Below, in pieces: positions 53,797 through 61,878 of a stretch of DNA of 64,000 bases (within the stretch, counting starts at the first letter, position 1; each line of letters opens with the position of its first letter). This DNA is from Microbacterium sp. cx-55. Lineage in GTDB: Bacteria > Actinomycetota > Actinomycetes > Actinomycetales > Microbacteriaceae. Below the pieces are notes generated by a model that did no database searches, was not told where the DNA came from, and was given only the letters and a program-made list of their open reading frames with translations. The stretch lies in NCBI RefSeq assembly GCF_021117345.1, contig NZ_CP088261.1:1860001-1924000 (forward strand), given 5' to 3'. The position numbers and the translations under genes are program-made.

Positions 53797-55140
53797 ATGA
53801 CGACCGAGAATTCCGACGCCAGCGACCGCGCCACCGGCTTCAGCACCCGGCAGGTGCACTCCGGAACGGACTGGCACGACGCTGCGGCGCGCGCGCTGCC
53901 GATCTACCTGACGGCCGGATTCCGCTTCGAGGATTTCGATCACGCGGCACACCACTTCCAGACGGGCGCGGGATTCGGGTACACCCGCACCGGCAACCCC
54001 ACGATCGACGCTCTCGAGCGGCGCCTCGCCGATCTCGAGGGCGGAGCGGATGCGGTGTTCGTCGCGAGCGGCCAGGCTGCGGTGTCGACGGCGCTTCTCG
54101 GCCTGCTCTCCGCCGGCGACCACCTGGTCTGCTCCACCCACGTGTACGAGGGTACGCGGGGCCTGCTGCTCGACAACTTCGCACGCCTGGGGATCACGGT
54201 CGACTTCGTGGACGACGTCTCCGACCCGGAGGCGTGGCGCCGAGCGACCCGCGAGAACACCCGCGCCTACTTCGCCGAATCCATCGCGAACGCACGGAAC
54301 GACATCCTCGACATCGCCGCGATCGCCGCGGTGGCCGACGAACGCGCCCTCCCCCTCGTCGTCGACAACACCTTCGCCACCCCCTATCTCCTCCGCCCGA
54401 TCGAGCACGGCGCCGCGATCGTCGTGCACTCGGCGAGCAAGTTCCTCGCCGGTCACGGTGCAGCGCTCGGCGGAGTCGTGATCGACGACGGCCGGTTCGA
54501 CGCCGCACGGGCGGGCGCCCTGTTCCCGCATCTGGTCGCGGCGAGCCGCAGCGGTGGCCCGAGCGTGTGGGAGAGGCACGGCGGCTCGGCCCGGATCGGC
54601 TACATCCGGGAGTCGACGGCGCCCCGCCTCGGCCCCTCGCCGTCGCCGCTCAACGCGTTCCTCGTCGCCCAGGGCATCGAGACCCTGAGCCTTCGCGTTC
54701 GGGAGCAGTCGGGTAACGCGCTCGCGCTCGCTCGGTGGCTCGAGGAACAGCCCGAGGTGGCATCGGTCGACTACGCGGGCCTGCCTTCGCACCCGCATCA
54801 CGACCTCGCGGCGCGCTACCTGCCGCGCGGATTCGGGTCGGTGTTCACGGTGACGCTGCACGGCGGCGAGCCCGCTGCGCGCGCATTCGTGGAATCCGTG
54901 CGCGTGTTCACGCACATGACGCACCTCGGCGACGTCCGTTCCCTCGTGCTGCATCCGGGAACGACGAGCCACGCGCAGCACAGCGAGGCCGATCGCGTGG
55001 CCCTCGGCGTTCATCCCGGCACCCTCCGCCTGTCGATCGGCATCGAGGAGATCGACGACCTCCTCTCCGACGCCCGCCGCGCCCTCACCGCGGCCGCGCA
55101 GGCGGGCTCCGGGGAACGGGTGGTCGAGGTGCTCGGGTGA
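53797..55140 (+). CDS. O-acetylhomoserine sulfhydrylase / Cys-Met metabolism PLP enzyme
   Basis: 447 residues, full length for the MetY group. It uses PLP to add sulfide to O-acetylhomoserine (or a related reaction). TRTGNPT near 64-69, VVDNTFATPYLLRP and the PLP Lys215 in HSASKFLAGHG are visible. ATG 53797 fits the family; ATG 53755 would extend it by 14 residues. The downstream monooxygenase start overlaps its stop as GTGA. Confidence 0.92.
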   Translation: MTTENSDASDRATGFSTRQVHSGTDWHDAAARALPIYLTAGFRFEDFDHAAHHFQTGAGFGYTRTGNPTIDALERRLADLEGGADAVFVASGQAAVSTALLGLLSAGDHLVCSTHVYEGTRGLLLDNFARLGITVDFVDDVSDPEAWRRATRENTRAYFAESIANARNDILDIAAIAAVADERALPLVVDNTFATPYLLRPIEHGAAIVVHSASKFLAGHGAALGGVVIDDGRFDAARAGALFPHLVAASRSGGPSVWERHGGSARIGYIRESTAPRLGPSPSPLNAFLVAQGIETLSLRVREQSGNALALARWLEEQPEVASVDYAGLPSHPHHDLAARYLPRGFGSVFTVTLHGGEPAARAFVESVRVFTHMTHLGDVRSLVLHPGTTSHAQHSEADRVALGVHPGTLRLSIGIEEIDDLLSDARRALTAAAQAGSGERVVEVLG

Positions 55141-56450
55141 GTCGCCCGCAGCACTTCGGCTGGTTCCTGGCCCGCGGCTTCGGCCCGCACGGGTGGGGTC
55201 ATCCGTATCTCGACTGGAATTACCGCTGGACCGAGCCCCGGCTGTACCAGGAGTCCGCGCGCGCCCTGGAACAGGCCGGCTTCGACCTGCTGATCATCGA
55301 GGACGCCCCGTCTCTCGGTTCCGCCGACACGATCGACCTGCGGGTGCGCCACGCGTTCGGGGGCCCCAAACACGATCCGCTCCTGCTCGCTCCCTACATG
55401 TTCGCCGCCACGGAGCACCTCGGCGTGGTCCCGACCGTGAATCCCGCGGCGTACCTTCCGTACACGGCGGCACGTCAGTTCGCCTCGCTGCAGCACCTGA
55501 GCGGTGACCGTTTGGGCCTGAACGTCGTCACCGACACCGGCAGCGCCCGGCACTTCGGCACCGCCCCGCCCCTCGGTCACGACGCGGCGTACGACCGCGC
55601 GGAGGAGTGGCTCGGCGGCATCCGGTCGCTCTGGCGCAGCTGGGGGGACGGCGCGCTCCTCGAAGATGTCGCGGGCGGACGGTACGCCGACGGATCACGG
55701 ATGCTGCCCACCGCGCACCGCGGCGAGTACTTCTCGTTCGACGGGCCGCTCAACGCCGTGCCGTTCCACGAGGGTGATCCGATCATCGTCTCCCCCGGCG
55801 GGTCGGGTCGCGGCCTCGGGTTCGCGGGCGCGAACTCCGATGTGCAGCTCGCGCTCGCCCCGCTCGATGAGAAGAGCATCCGCGCCTACCGCGCGAAGAT
55901 CCACGCAGCGGCCGAAGCCCGCGGACGCTCGGCGAGTGACATCTCGGTGCTGTTCGCCATCCAACCCGTCCTCGTTTCTTCGGCGGAAGAGGCCGATCGG
56001 CTGGTGGCTGCCTCCCGGAATCCGGATGAGGAGACGCTCCGCACGATCGCGCGGCGCCAGTCGTCGGACCTGGAGACCGACCTCACCGCGCTCGATCTCG
56101 ACGCTCCGCTCGACCTCCGCGTGTTCGCCGACCACGTCTCGCACGGCAGCATCCGTCGCCTGATCGGCGACCACGCCCCGAACACCCCGCTCCGCGAGAT
56201 CCTCGGCGCGCAGGCGCGCTTGGGCCGGCTCCGCGACGGCTCGGGGTTCGTCGGCACCGCCGGCGAACTCGCCGATCGCATCGAGCAGCTCGGCGACTGG
56301 GGCAACGACGGCGTGCTCCTGTGGGGCGACCTGCATCCGGTCACCGTGCACCGGATGCTGGACGAACTCGTGCCGATCCTCCGCCGTCGCGGCATCCTCC
56401 GCGACGAGTACGACCAGGGCGGACTCCGCGCGAACCTCCGCTCGTTCTAG
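55137..56450 (+). CDS. NtaA/DszA-type FMN-dependent monooxygenase (luciferase-like)
   Basis: 437 residues, bacterial-luciferase fold of the two-component NtaA/SnaA/DszA/DmoA group, which oxidises sulfur compounds, nitrilotriacetate or similar substrates with FMNH2 from a partner reductase. Typical phrases are ALEQAGFDLLIIEDAP, LGVVPTVNPAAYLPYTAARQFASLQHLS, GLNVVTDTGSARHFG, RYADGSRM and IIVSPGGSGRGLGFAG. It is fused by a GTGA overlap to the sulfhydrylase gene, which points to release of sulfur from an organosulfur compound. No reductase gene is nearby. Confidence 0.88.
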   Translation: MSRPQHFGWFLARGFGPHGWGHPYLDWNYRWTEPRLYQESARALEQAGFDLLIIEDAPSLGSADTIDLRVRHAFGGPKHDPLLLAPYMFAATEHLGVVPTVNPAAYLPYTAARQFASLQHLSGDRLGLNVVTDTGSARHFGTAPPLGHDAAYDRAEEWLGGIRSLWRSWGDGALLEDVAGGRYADGSRMLPTAHRGEYFSFDGPLNAVPFHEGDPIIVSPGGSGRGLGFAGANSDVQLALAPLDEKSIRAYRAKIHAAAEARGRSASDISVLFAIQPVLVSSAEEADRLVAASRNPDEETLRTIARRQSSDLETDLTALDLDAPLDLRVFADHVSHGSIRRLIGDHAPNTPLREILGAQARLGRLRDGSGFVGTAGELADRIEQLGDWGNDGVLLWGDLHPVTVHRMLDELVPILRRRGILRDEYDQGGLRANLRSF

Positions 56451-56465
56451 TCGAGCGGCGCGCGG

Positions 56466-57527
56466 TCAGTCGTTCGGCTGCTCGACGGTCGGCGGAGTGC
56501 CCTTCTCCTGGGCGACCTTCGCCGCCGCATCCGCGTCGGTCGTGCTCTTCTCGTCTGCGCGCGCGGCGATGAGGCTCGCGATCGTCGCGACCGCCATTGC
56601 GGCGATGATCACCGCGAGCGACGCGAGCGTCGAGATGTCGGGGGCCCACTCGACGTGCTCTCCGCCGTTGATGAAGGGCAGCTCGTTCTCGTGCAACGCG
56701 TGGAAGAAGAGCTTCACGCCGATGAAGGCGAGGATGAACGCGATTCCGTAGTGCAGGTACTTGAGCTTTTCGAGCAGGCCGCCGAGCAGGAAGAACAGCT
56801 GACGCAGGCCCATCAGGGCGAAGAGGTTGGCCGTGAAGACGATGAACGGACTCTGGGTGATGCCGAAGATGGCCGGGATCGAGTCGATGGCGAAGACGAG
56901 GTCGGTGAAACCGATCGCGATGAACACGAGGATCATCGGCGTCCAGATGCGCTTGCCCCCGACCGTTGTGCGCAGCTTCGACCCGTCGTAGGAGTCGCTG
57001 ATGTTGATGAAGCGGCGAAGGATCCGCACGAGTCCGGTCTCGGTCTCGGCGCCGTGGTCTTCTTTGCCGGGGAACGCCTGACGCCAGGCGGTGAAGATGA
57101 GGAACGCCCCGAAGACGTAGAAGATCCAGCTTAGGTTCTCGATCAGCACAGCGCCGAGCATGATGAAGCCGCCGCGCAGCACGAGCGCGATGATGATGCC
57201 CACCATCAGCACTTCCTGCTGGTATTTGCGCGGAACCGCGAACTGACTCATCAGGAGGACGAAGACGAACAGATTGTCGACCGAGAGGCTGTACTCGGTG
57301 AGCCAGCCCGCGACGAACTCCCCCGCGGCGTCGCCGCTGCCGGTCACCCCGAAGAGGATCACGGCGAACACGAGCGCGAGGGACACGTAGAACGCGACCC
57401 ACAGTGTGGCCTCCTTCATGGAGGGGATGTGCGGCCTCTTCAGGATGATGAGAAGGTCGGCCAGCAGCACGAGCACCAGTGCGACGAGCGCCGTGATCTC
57501 GAACCACACGGGGATTTCGTAGCCCAT
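56466..57527 (-). CDS. TerC family integral membrane protein
   Basis: 353 residues with about eight or nine membrane segments. TerC proteins are linked to metal (Mn) efflux and exoenzyme metalation. Markers: SVDNLFVFVLLMSQFAVP, FTDLVFAIDSIPAIFGITQSP and LRQLFFLLGG. The ATG at 57527 has AAAGG upstream; ATG 57596 lies before that RBS. C-terminal tail soluble. No yybP-ykoY riboswitch seen upstream. Confidence 0.92.
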   Translation of the reverse strand: MGYEIPVWFEITALVALVLVLLADLLIILKRPHIPSMKEATLWVAFYVSLALVFAVILFGVTGSGDAAGEFVAGWLTEYSLSVDNLFVFVLLMSQFAVPRKYQQEVLMVGIIIALVLRGGFIMLGAVLIENLSWIFYVFGAFLIFTAWRQAFPGKEDHGAETETGLVRILRRFINISDSYDGSKLRTTVGGKRIWTPMILVFIAIGFTDLVFAIDSIPAIFGITQSPFIVFTANLFALMGLRQLFFLLGGLLEKLKYLHYGIAFILAFIGVKLFFHALHENELPFINGGEHVEWAPDISTLASLAVIIAAMAVATIASLIAARADEKSTTDADAAAKVAQEKGTPPTVEQPND

Positions 57528-57669
57528 GAGAGCCTTTCCGTGGGATGCGGGGGAAGCCACGAGTCTACAAGCGGGGCGGATTCTGTCGGGATCCATGTGA
57601 GACGGTCAGGATTCTCCGGACACCTGAGGGTGAGAGACATCGACCGGCGGGATCGGCGAGGGGGACGGC

Positions 57670-58218
57670 ATGGCGACGGACGCGGAGTTGATCGCGCGCG
57701 CGGAGGGCGGAGAGGCGGAAGCGTTCCGCCAGCTCTACCGCCGGCACGTGGACGCGGTGTATCGCATTGCGGTGCTGCTGCTGGAGGACCGGACGGATGC
57801 GGAGGACGCCGTTCAGGACGCCTTCGTCACGGCGTGGGGCAAGCTGACCGGGTTCCGGCTCGAGGGCGAGTCCGCGCTCCCCTGGCTCGCGACGATCTGC
57901 CGCTTCACGTGCGCGAATCGGCTGCGGGCGCGTCGTCGGGAACGCGCGCACGTCGTCGGTCCGGCCGATGAGCACCTGCCGGCCACGGTCGACGTGGAGC
58001 AGGACGTCGTCAGCGCAGAACTCGCCGAACGCATCGCACGCGAGGTGGGTCTCCTGTCGGACATCGACCGGGAGATCTTCGTGCTCTGCGTCGCCGAGGG
58101 GTACGCCTACGGCCCCGCGGCCGCGGCGCTCGGCCTCAGCCACGGCGCCGTCCGAAACCGTCTCTCCCGTATCCGCGGCCGGTTGCGGCGGACCGTCGAG
58201 GAGGGAACCCCATCATGA
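57670..58218 (+). CDS. RNA polymerase ECF-type sigma factor
   Basis: 182 residues. Region 2 lies at about 8-85 (FRQLYRRHVDAVYRIAVLLL and DAEDAVQDAFVTAWGKL) and region 4 at about 120-172 (IDREIFVLCVAEGYAYGPAAAALGLSHGAVRNRLSRIRGRLRR). The final 4 nt overlap the DUF4349 gene, a layout usual for a sigma factor and its regulator. Its promoter targets are unknown. Confidence 0.92.
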   Translation: MATDAELIARAEGGEAEAFRQLYRRHVDAVYRIAVLLLEDRTDAEDAVQDAFVTAWGKLTGFRLEGESALPWLATICRFTCANRLRARRRERAHVVGPADEHLPATVDVEQDVVSAELAERIAREVGLLSDIDREIFVLCVAEGYAYGPAAAALGLSHGAVRNRLSRIRGRLRRTVEEGTPS

Positions 58219-59315
58219 ACGAACAGGACGAACGGATGCTGCCGGAGCCGCCGACGACGGATCAGATCGATCGAATGGAGACCACGGTGATGAACAGCAT
58301 CCGCAGCGCACAGCCCGCCGCACCCAGCGCGACGCGGAAGACGTGGCGCCCTCGCGTGTGGGGCGGGGCGGCCGCCGCGGTGGCGGTCGTGGCTCTGGCG
58401 GCAGTGATCGCTCCGGGGCTGACGTCGAGCATGTCCGGCAGCAGCGGATCATCGTCGACGGTGGAGGGTGCGGCGGTGCCCCTCACCGGCGAGGTTGCGC
58501 TCGAACAACCGGGTCAGATGGTCGACGGCACCGCGCCGGAGTCCGTCACCGGCGCGGCCGGGGATGCGGCGCGCGACACGGTCGGCGATGCGACCGCGGG
58601 ACGCGATGTCGTCGCGACCGGGTGGGTGCAGATGACCGTCGCCGATGTCAGATCGACGATCGCCGAGATCACCGACCTGGCGCAGACCGAGGGCGGATAC
58701 GTCGAATCGGCGAGCGTCGGGTCGAGCGGCGCGCAGCCGCTGGAGGGGGACGTCTCACTGCCGATGTCGGGCAGCCAGGTCACCGTGCGCGTGCCGGCCG
58801 AACGTCTCGACGCCGTCATCGAGAGCATCGGCGGGCTGGGCGAGGTCACCTCGTCGACCCTCGACCGCACCGACGTCACCGATCAGACCGTCGATCTGCG
58901 GGCGCGGATCGCAGCCCAGCAGGCCTCGGTCGATCGACTGACCGAGCTCATGTCTCAGGCGGGGTCCGTGGGCGACCTGATCGCGGCCGAGACCGCGCTC
59001 TCGGAACGCCAGGCCGCGCTCGACTCCGACACCCAGCAGCTCGCCTCGCTCGAAGACCGCGTCGCGCTGTCGGGCGTGACGGTGTCGCTCACGCCCGAGA
59101 GTGCCCCCGCGAAGGCGGACCCGGCCGGGTTCGGCGACGGATTCGCGGCGGGCTGGAACGGCCTCATCGCCGCCCTGAACGGCACGGTGGTCGCGCTCGG
59201 ATTCTTGCTCCCGTGGATCGCGCTCGTCGCACTCGTCGGAGCGATCGTCTGGGGCGTGCGGCGCGCCGTCACGCGTCGGCGCACACGCGAACGCCCCACC
59301 GCATCCGACGAATAG
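58215..59315 (+). CDS. DUF4349 membrane protein, candidate anti-sigma factor
   Basis: 366 residues. Residues 1-47 are polar and cytoplasmic (contain no zinc anti-sigma motif), a membrane segment is at about 48-70, then an extracytoplasmic DUF4349 domain (about 130-310) with a coiled-coil stretch (VDLRARIAAQQASVDRLTELM), then a second membrane segment at about 322-344 and a basic tail. Translation is coupled to the sigma factor. DUF4349 function is unknown; the anti-sigma role is inferred from position. Confidence 0.78.
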   Translation: MNEQDERMLPEPPTTDQIDRMETTVMNSIRSAQPAAPSATRKTWRPRVWGGAAAAVAVVALAAVIAPGLTSSMSGSSGSSSTVEGAAVPLTGEVALEQPGQMVDGTAPESVTGAAGDAARDTVGDATAGRDVVATGWVQMTVADVRSTIAEITDLAQTEGGYVESASVGSSGAQPLEGDVSLPMSGSQVTVRVPAERLDAVIESIGGLGEVTSSTLDRTDVTDQTVDLRARIAAQQASVDRLTELMSQAGSVGDLIAAETALSERQAALDSDTQQLASLEDRVALSGVTVSLTPESAPAKADPAGFGDGFAAGWNGLIAALNGTVVALGFLLPWIALVALVGAIVWGVRRAVTRRRTRERPTASDE

Positions 59316-59343
59316 CGGATGCGGCGGGGCGCGGCGGCGACGG

Positions 59344-60033
59344 TCAGCTGCGGCGGGACCGCAGGATCACAACGACCGCGATGGCGACGATGACGACGGC
59401 GACGCCGCCGATGCCGAGCCCGAGGGCCAGCCCATCGGCGCTCGACCCCGCGGCGGGTGCCGCTGCGGAGGTCGTGAGGGCATCCGCATCCGGATCCGAC
59501 TGGGTCGTCACAGTGCCTTCCTCGGTGCCCTCCGCAGTGCCCTCCGCAGTGCCCTCCTCCGCGGCGACCGCGGCGCAGGCGGTCTCGGGCGAACCCGTCG
59601 CCGCCTCGGTGCCCGCGGGCGGTGCGTACTCGAACGTGTACGCGTCGGCGATGGGGTGCCCGTCGGACGACACCGCGCGCCACGCGACACGGTAGGTGCC
59701 GGCGGGCCCGAGGGCGACCGGGGTCGTGATGGTCGGTCCGCTGAGCACCGAACATCCCGCCTCGTAATGCAGTCCGTCGGGTCCGGTGACTTCGGCGAAG
59801 TTGCCTTCCCCGGCGTCGATGAGGTTCTCACTGAACCTCTGCGAGACCTCGGTGATGCTCGCCGCGGTCTCCCCCGCGGCCGGCGTCGTGCCGGTCAGAC
59901 TGTCGTGCGCCGAAGCACCCTGGGACCCCAGGGCGACCGCACCGATGGTCAGCGCGAGGACGACGGCCGTGCGGACGAACGCGCGGCGACCGGATCTCGG
60001 TCGGGTGGAGGTCATGCGCGGCGACCCGGTCAT
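59344..60033 (-). CDS. CopC-domain copper-resistance protein, membrane-anchored
   Basis: 229 residues. Signal peptide (about 17-42, ends GASA), then CopC domain beginning AHDSLTGTTPAAGE with an N-terminal copper-ligand His43, and the CopC hallmark SSDGHPIADAYTF. A repetitive (A/E)EGT stretch (about 175-190) and a C-terminal membrane segment follow. It takes part in periplasm-side copper handling. ATG 60033 overlaps the YcnI stop by 4 nt; ATG 60015 is an alternative. Confidence 0.88.
   Translation of the reverse strand: MTGSPRMTSTRPRSGRRAFVRTAVVLALTIGAVALGSQGASAHDSLTGTTPAAGETAASITEVSQRFSENLIDAGEGNFAEVTGPDGLHYEAGCSVLSGPTITTPVALGPAGTYRVAWRAVSSDGHPIADAYTFEYAPPAGTEAATGSPETACAAVAAEEGTAEGTAEGTEEGTVTTQSDPDADALTTSAAAPAAGSSADGLALGLGIGGVAVVIVAIAVVVILRSRRS
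59511..59558 (+). repeat. 12-bp tandem repeat, four units, inside copC
   Basis: Four adjacent 12-bp units of the form CAGTGCCCTCCG (variants CAGTGCCTTCCT, CGGTGCCCTCCG, CAGTGCCCTCCT). They encode the (A/E)EGT repeats of the CopC protein linker, in frame, so copy number could vary without frameshift. Confidence 0.75.
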
Positions 60034-60767
60034 GCCTTGCGCGGACGACGCGCGAGGCCGAGCGCGGCGAGGACGGCCGCGAGGGCCGCGATCACGAGCG
60101 CGGCGATGCTGAGTCCGAGCGAGACCCCGGCCTGCGGGTCCGCCGGGGCGGCCGCGGTCACGGTCGTGTCGTGGTCGGTCGTGTCGGTGGCGTGGCTGCC
60201 CGAGTGCTCGTCGGCCGGCGGGGCGTCGTTGACGTAGAGCACGGGTGCCGGGTCCAGGGTGTCGTCGGCGGCGACCTCGTCGGGCGTCGCCGTCCACTCG
60301 GCGACCTCGCCGTCGTCGTACGTCTGCACGGCGGGCAACAGGATGCTGCCGACATCGGGCACCGGGCCGAGCGAGACGGTCATGTTCTGGAACTGGCCCT
60401 GCGCGATGCCGGCGCCCGGCTCCGCCTCCCAGATGATGCTCGTCGCGGCCTCGGAGATCGTGTTTCCGGCGACTTCCACCGGCGCCGGCAGCGTCGACCG
60501 CACGATCGTGGTCGTCCATCCCGGGATCGGCTCGTAGCGCACGCTCGTGAACGGGGTGTCGGTCGGAAGGGTGACTTCGAGCTTCACCGTGGAGGCGGTC
60601 TCGGACTCGTTGGGCACGCGGAAGACGACCGCGGAGTAGCTGCCAGGCTCTGCCTGATTCGGGTTGACGGTGACGTGTGCGGATGCGACGAGTGGCACCG
60701 CGATCGCGAGGGCGACGCCGGCGGTCAGGCCCACGAGGGCGCGACGAACTGTGTTCTTCGATGACAT
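60030..60767 (-). CDS. YcnI-family (DUF1775) copper-linked protein
   Basis: 245 residues. Signal peptide ending ASA, mature protein starting HVTVNPNQAEPGSYSAVVFRVPNES, the YcnI N terminus in which the N-terminal His binds copper. A C-terminal membrane segment (about 217-238) anchors it outside. Usually encoded with CopC and CopD; here followed by copC and preceded by a small membrane protein. Confidence 0.9.
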   Translation of the reverse strand: MSSKNTVRRALVGLTAGVALAIAVPLVASAHVTVNPNQAEPGSYSAVVFRVPNESETASTVKLEVTLPTDTPFTSVRYEPIPGWTTTIVRSTLPAPVEVAGNTISEAATSIIWEAEPGAGIAQGQFQNMTVSLGPVPDVGSILLPAVQTYDDGEVAEWTATPDEVAADDTLDPAPVLYVNDAPPADEHSGSHATDTTDHDTTVTAAAPADPQAGVSLGLSIAALVIAALAAVLAALGLARRPRKA

Positions 60768-60842
60768 GTTGTGCTGCTTTCTGAGTACGCACGGGCGCGT
60801 CGAGGCGCCGGATGTGCGGAAAAGGGTGAGGGTGACGAGGCG

Positions 60843-61454
60843 TTACGCCGTCACCGGCGGCCCCCGCCGCCGCATCACCGAAAGCAGAGCGAGACCGAAC
60901 AGCACCGCGGGCTCGCGGCGTGCCACCGGCAGCACGGGCGCCGGGTGCATCGCGCGCCCGGGGATGAGGGCGCGGAACGCGCGCGACACGAGCGCTGCGA
61001 GCAGCCGGACGGCGCGTTCGCCCAGGCCGAGGGCGAGGACGGTGATCACCGCAGCGATGGCGTGAGCCACCCACATCCAAGGTGATTCGGCGGTGTGGCT
61101 CGTCGCGGCACCGTCGATGATCACGCCGGCCGCAGACCCCGAGACGTGGTGCGCGTGCGCAAGGCTCGATGCGGACGAGGCCGTGCCGATCCCCTCGCCG
61201 AGCTGCAGTGCCAGGAGCGAGTGGAACATCGCCTGGCTTGCGCCGACCGCAATGCTGAGACGCCACCACGAGTGGGTGCGTCCGGCGAGCAGGACGCAGA
61301 GGGGTGCCGCGATCCCAAGTCCGAGGACGATGCCGAGAAGCGACGGCGGATGGGCGGTCGCGGCGGAGTGGGAGACGGTGGCGACTAAGGTCGCCAGGAG
61401 GGCCGCGATGGATCCGCGGAAGACGCGCCCTGCGCGATCAGCCCGAGACGACAT
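60843..61454 (-). CDS. membrane protein associated with the CopC/YcnI cluster
   Basis: 203 residues with four or five hydrophobic segments. A His-rich loop, SLAHAHHVSG, and MHPAPVLP near the C terminus could bind metal. It is 75 nt upstream of the YcnI gene and codirectional; I suggest a role in copper entry or sensing, but no family assignment is firm. Confidence 0.6.
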   Translation of the reverse strand: MSSRADRAGRVFRGSIAALLATLVATVSHSAATAHPPSLLGIVLGLGIAAPLCVLLAGRTHSWWRLSIAVGASQAMFHSLLALQLGEGIGTASSASSLAHAHHVSGSAAGVIIDGAATSHTAESPWMWVAHAIAAVITVLALGLGERAVRLLAALVSRAFRALIPGRAMHPAPVLPVARREPAVLFGLALLSVMRRRGPPVTA

Positions 61455-61541
61455 GCCCCTCCTCCCCTCCCATCCTATTCCGCGTGCTCACACGCTTCGG
61501 ATGGCGCGCGCGCCGCTCCGGCGCCGGGTCGCCTGTCCGCT

Positions 61542-61616
61542 GAGACGAGGACATCTGCGCGAGACGAGGGCTTTCCGGGGCGAATTGCCCTCATCTGGGC
61601 TGTTCGCCCTCGCCTC
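61542..61616. repeat. nested imperfect inverted repeat (REP-like)
   Basis: GAGACGAGG occurs at 61542 and 61561; near-complements are at 61587 (GCCCTCATC) and 61606 (GCCCTCGCCTC). The inner pair (61563-61571 / 61587-61595) matches 8 of 9, and the outer pair (61542-61550 / 61608-61616) also 8 of 9, nested. It lies in the gap between the copper cluster and tRNA-Glu. Confidence 0.5.
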
Positions 61617-61656
61617 GGCGAGCTCGCGAGAGAACACACTCATCCCACCAACGACG

Positions 61657-61685
61657 AAACCCCCGACCGTTCGGTCGAGGGTTTT
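61657..61685 (-). terminator. terminator of tRNA-Glu
   Basis: AAACCC and GGGTTT flank CGACCG-TT-CGGTCG on the minus strand just past the tRNA 3' end, leaving a single mismatch (C/A) in a 13-bp stem, with a TTT end. A strong intrinsic terminator. Confidence 0.75.
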
Positions 61686-61692
61686 ATCGTGT

Positions 61693-61768
61693 TGGTGACC
61701 CCAGCGGGATTCGAACCCGCGTTACCGCCGTGAGAGGGCAGCGTACTAGGCCGCTATACGATGGGGCC
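61693..61768 (-). tRNA. tRNA-Glu (anticodon CUC)
   Basis: 76 nt including an encoded CCA (61693-61695). Acceptor stem GGCCCCA pairs with TGGGGTC (one G-U), the anticodon loop CTCTCAC gives CUC, and the T arm is GCGGG-TTCGAAT-CCCGC. The CUC anticodon reads GAG, the dominant Glu codon in this GC-rich genome. Confidence 0.95.
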
Positions 61769-61878
61769 GCATTTTGGCAACCGTTCAATTATGCACGGGA
61801 TTTCGGCACGCGACAAATCGAGCCGGCATCCGCGCGGCGCCGCTTGCCGCATCCGCAGACCGGGAGTTGACTCGTCGT

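Noticed and set aside
57528..57669. yybP-ykoY (Mn2+) riboswitch upstream of terC
   Set aside because: No matching paired region or conserved loop sequences are visible in the 140-nt gap.
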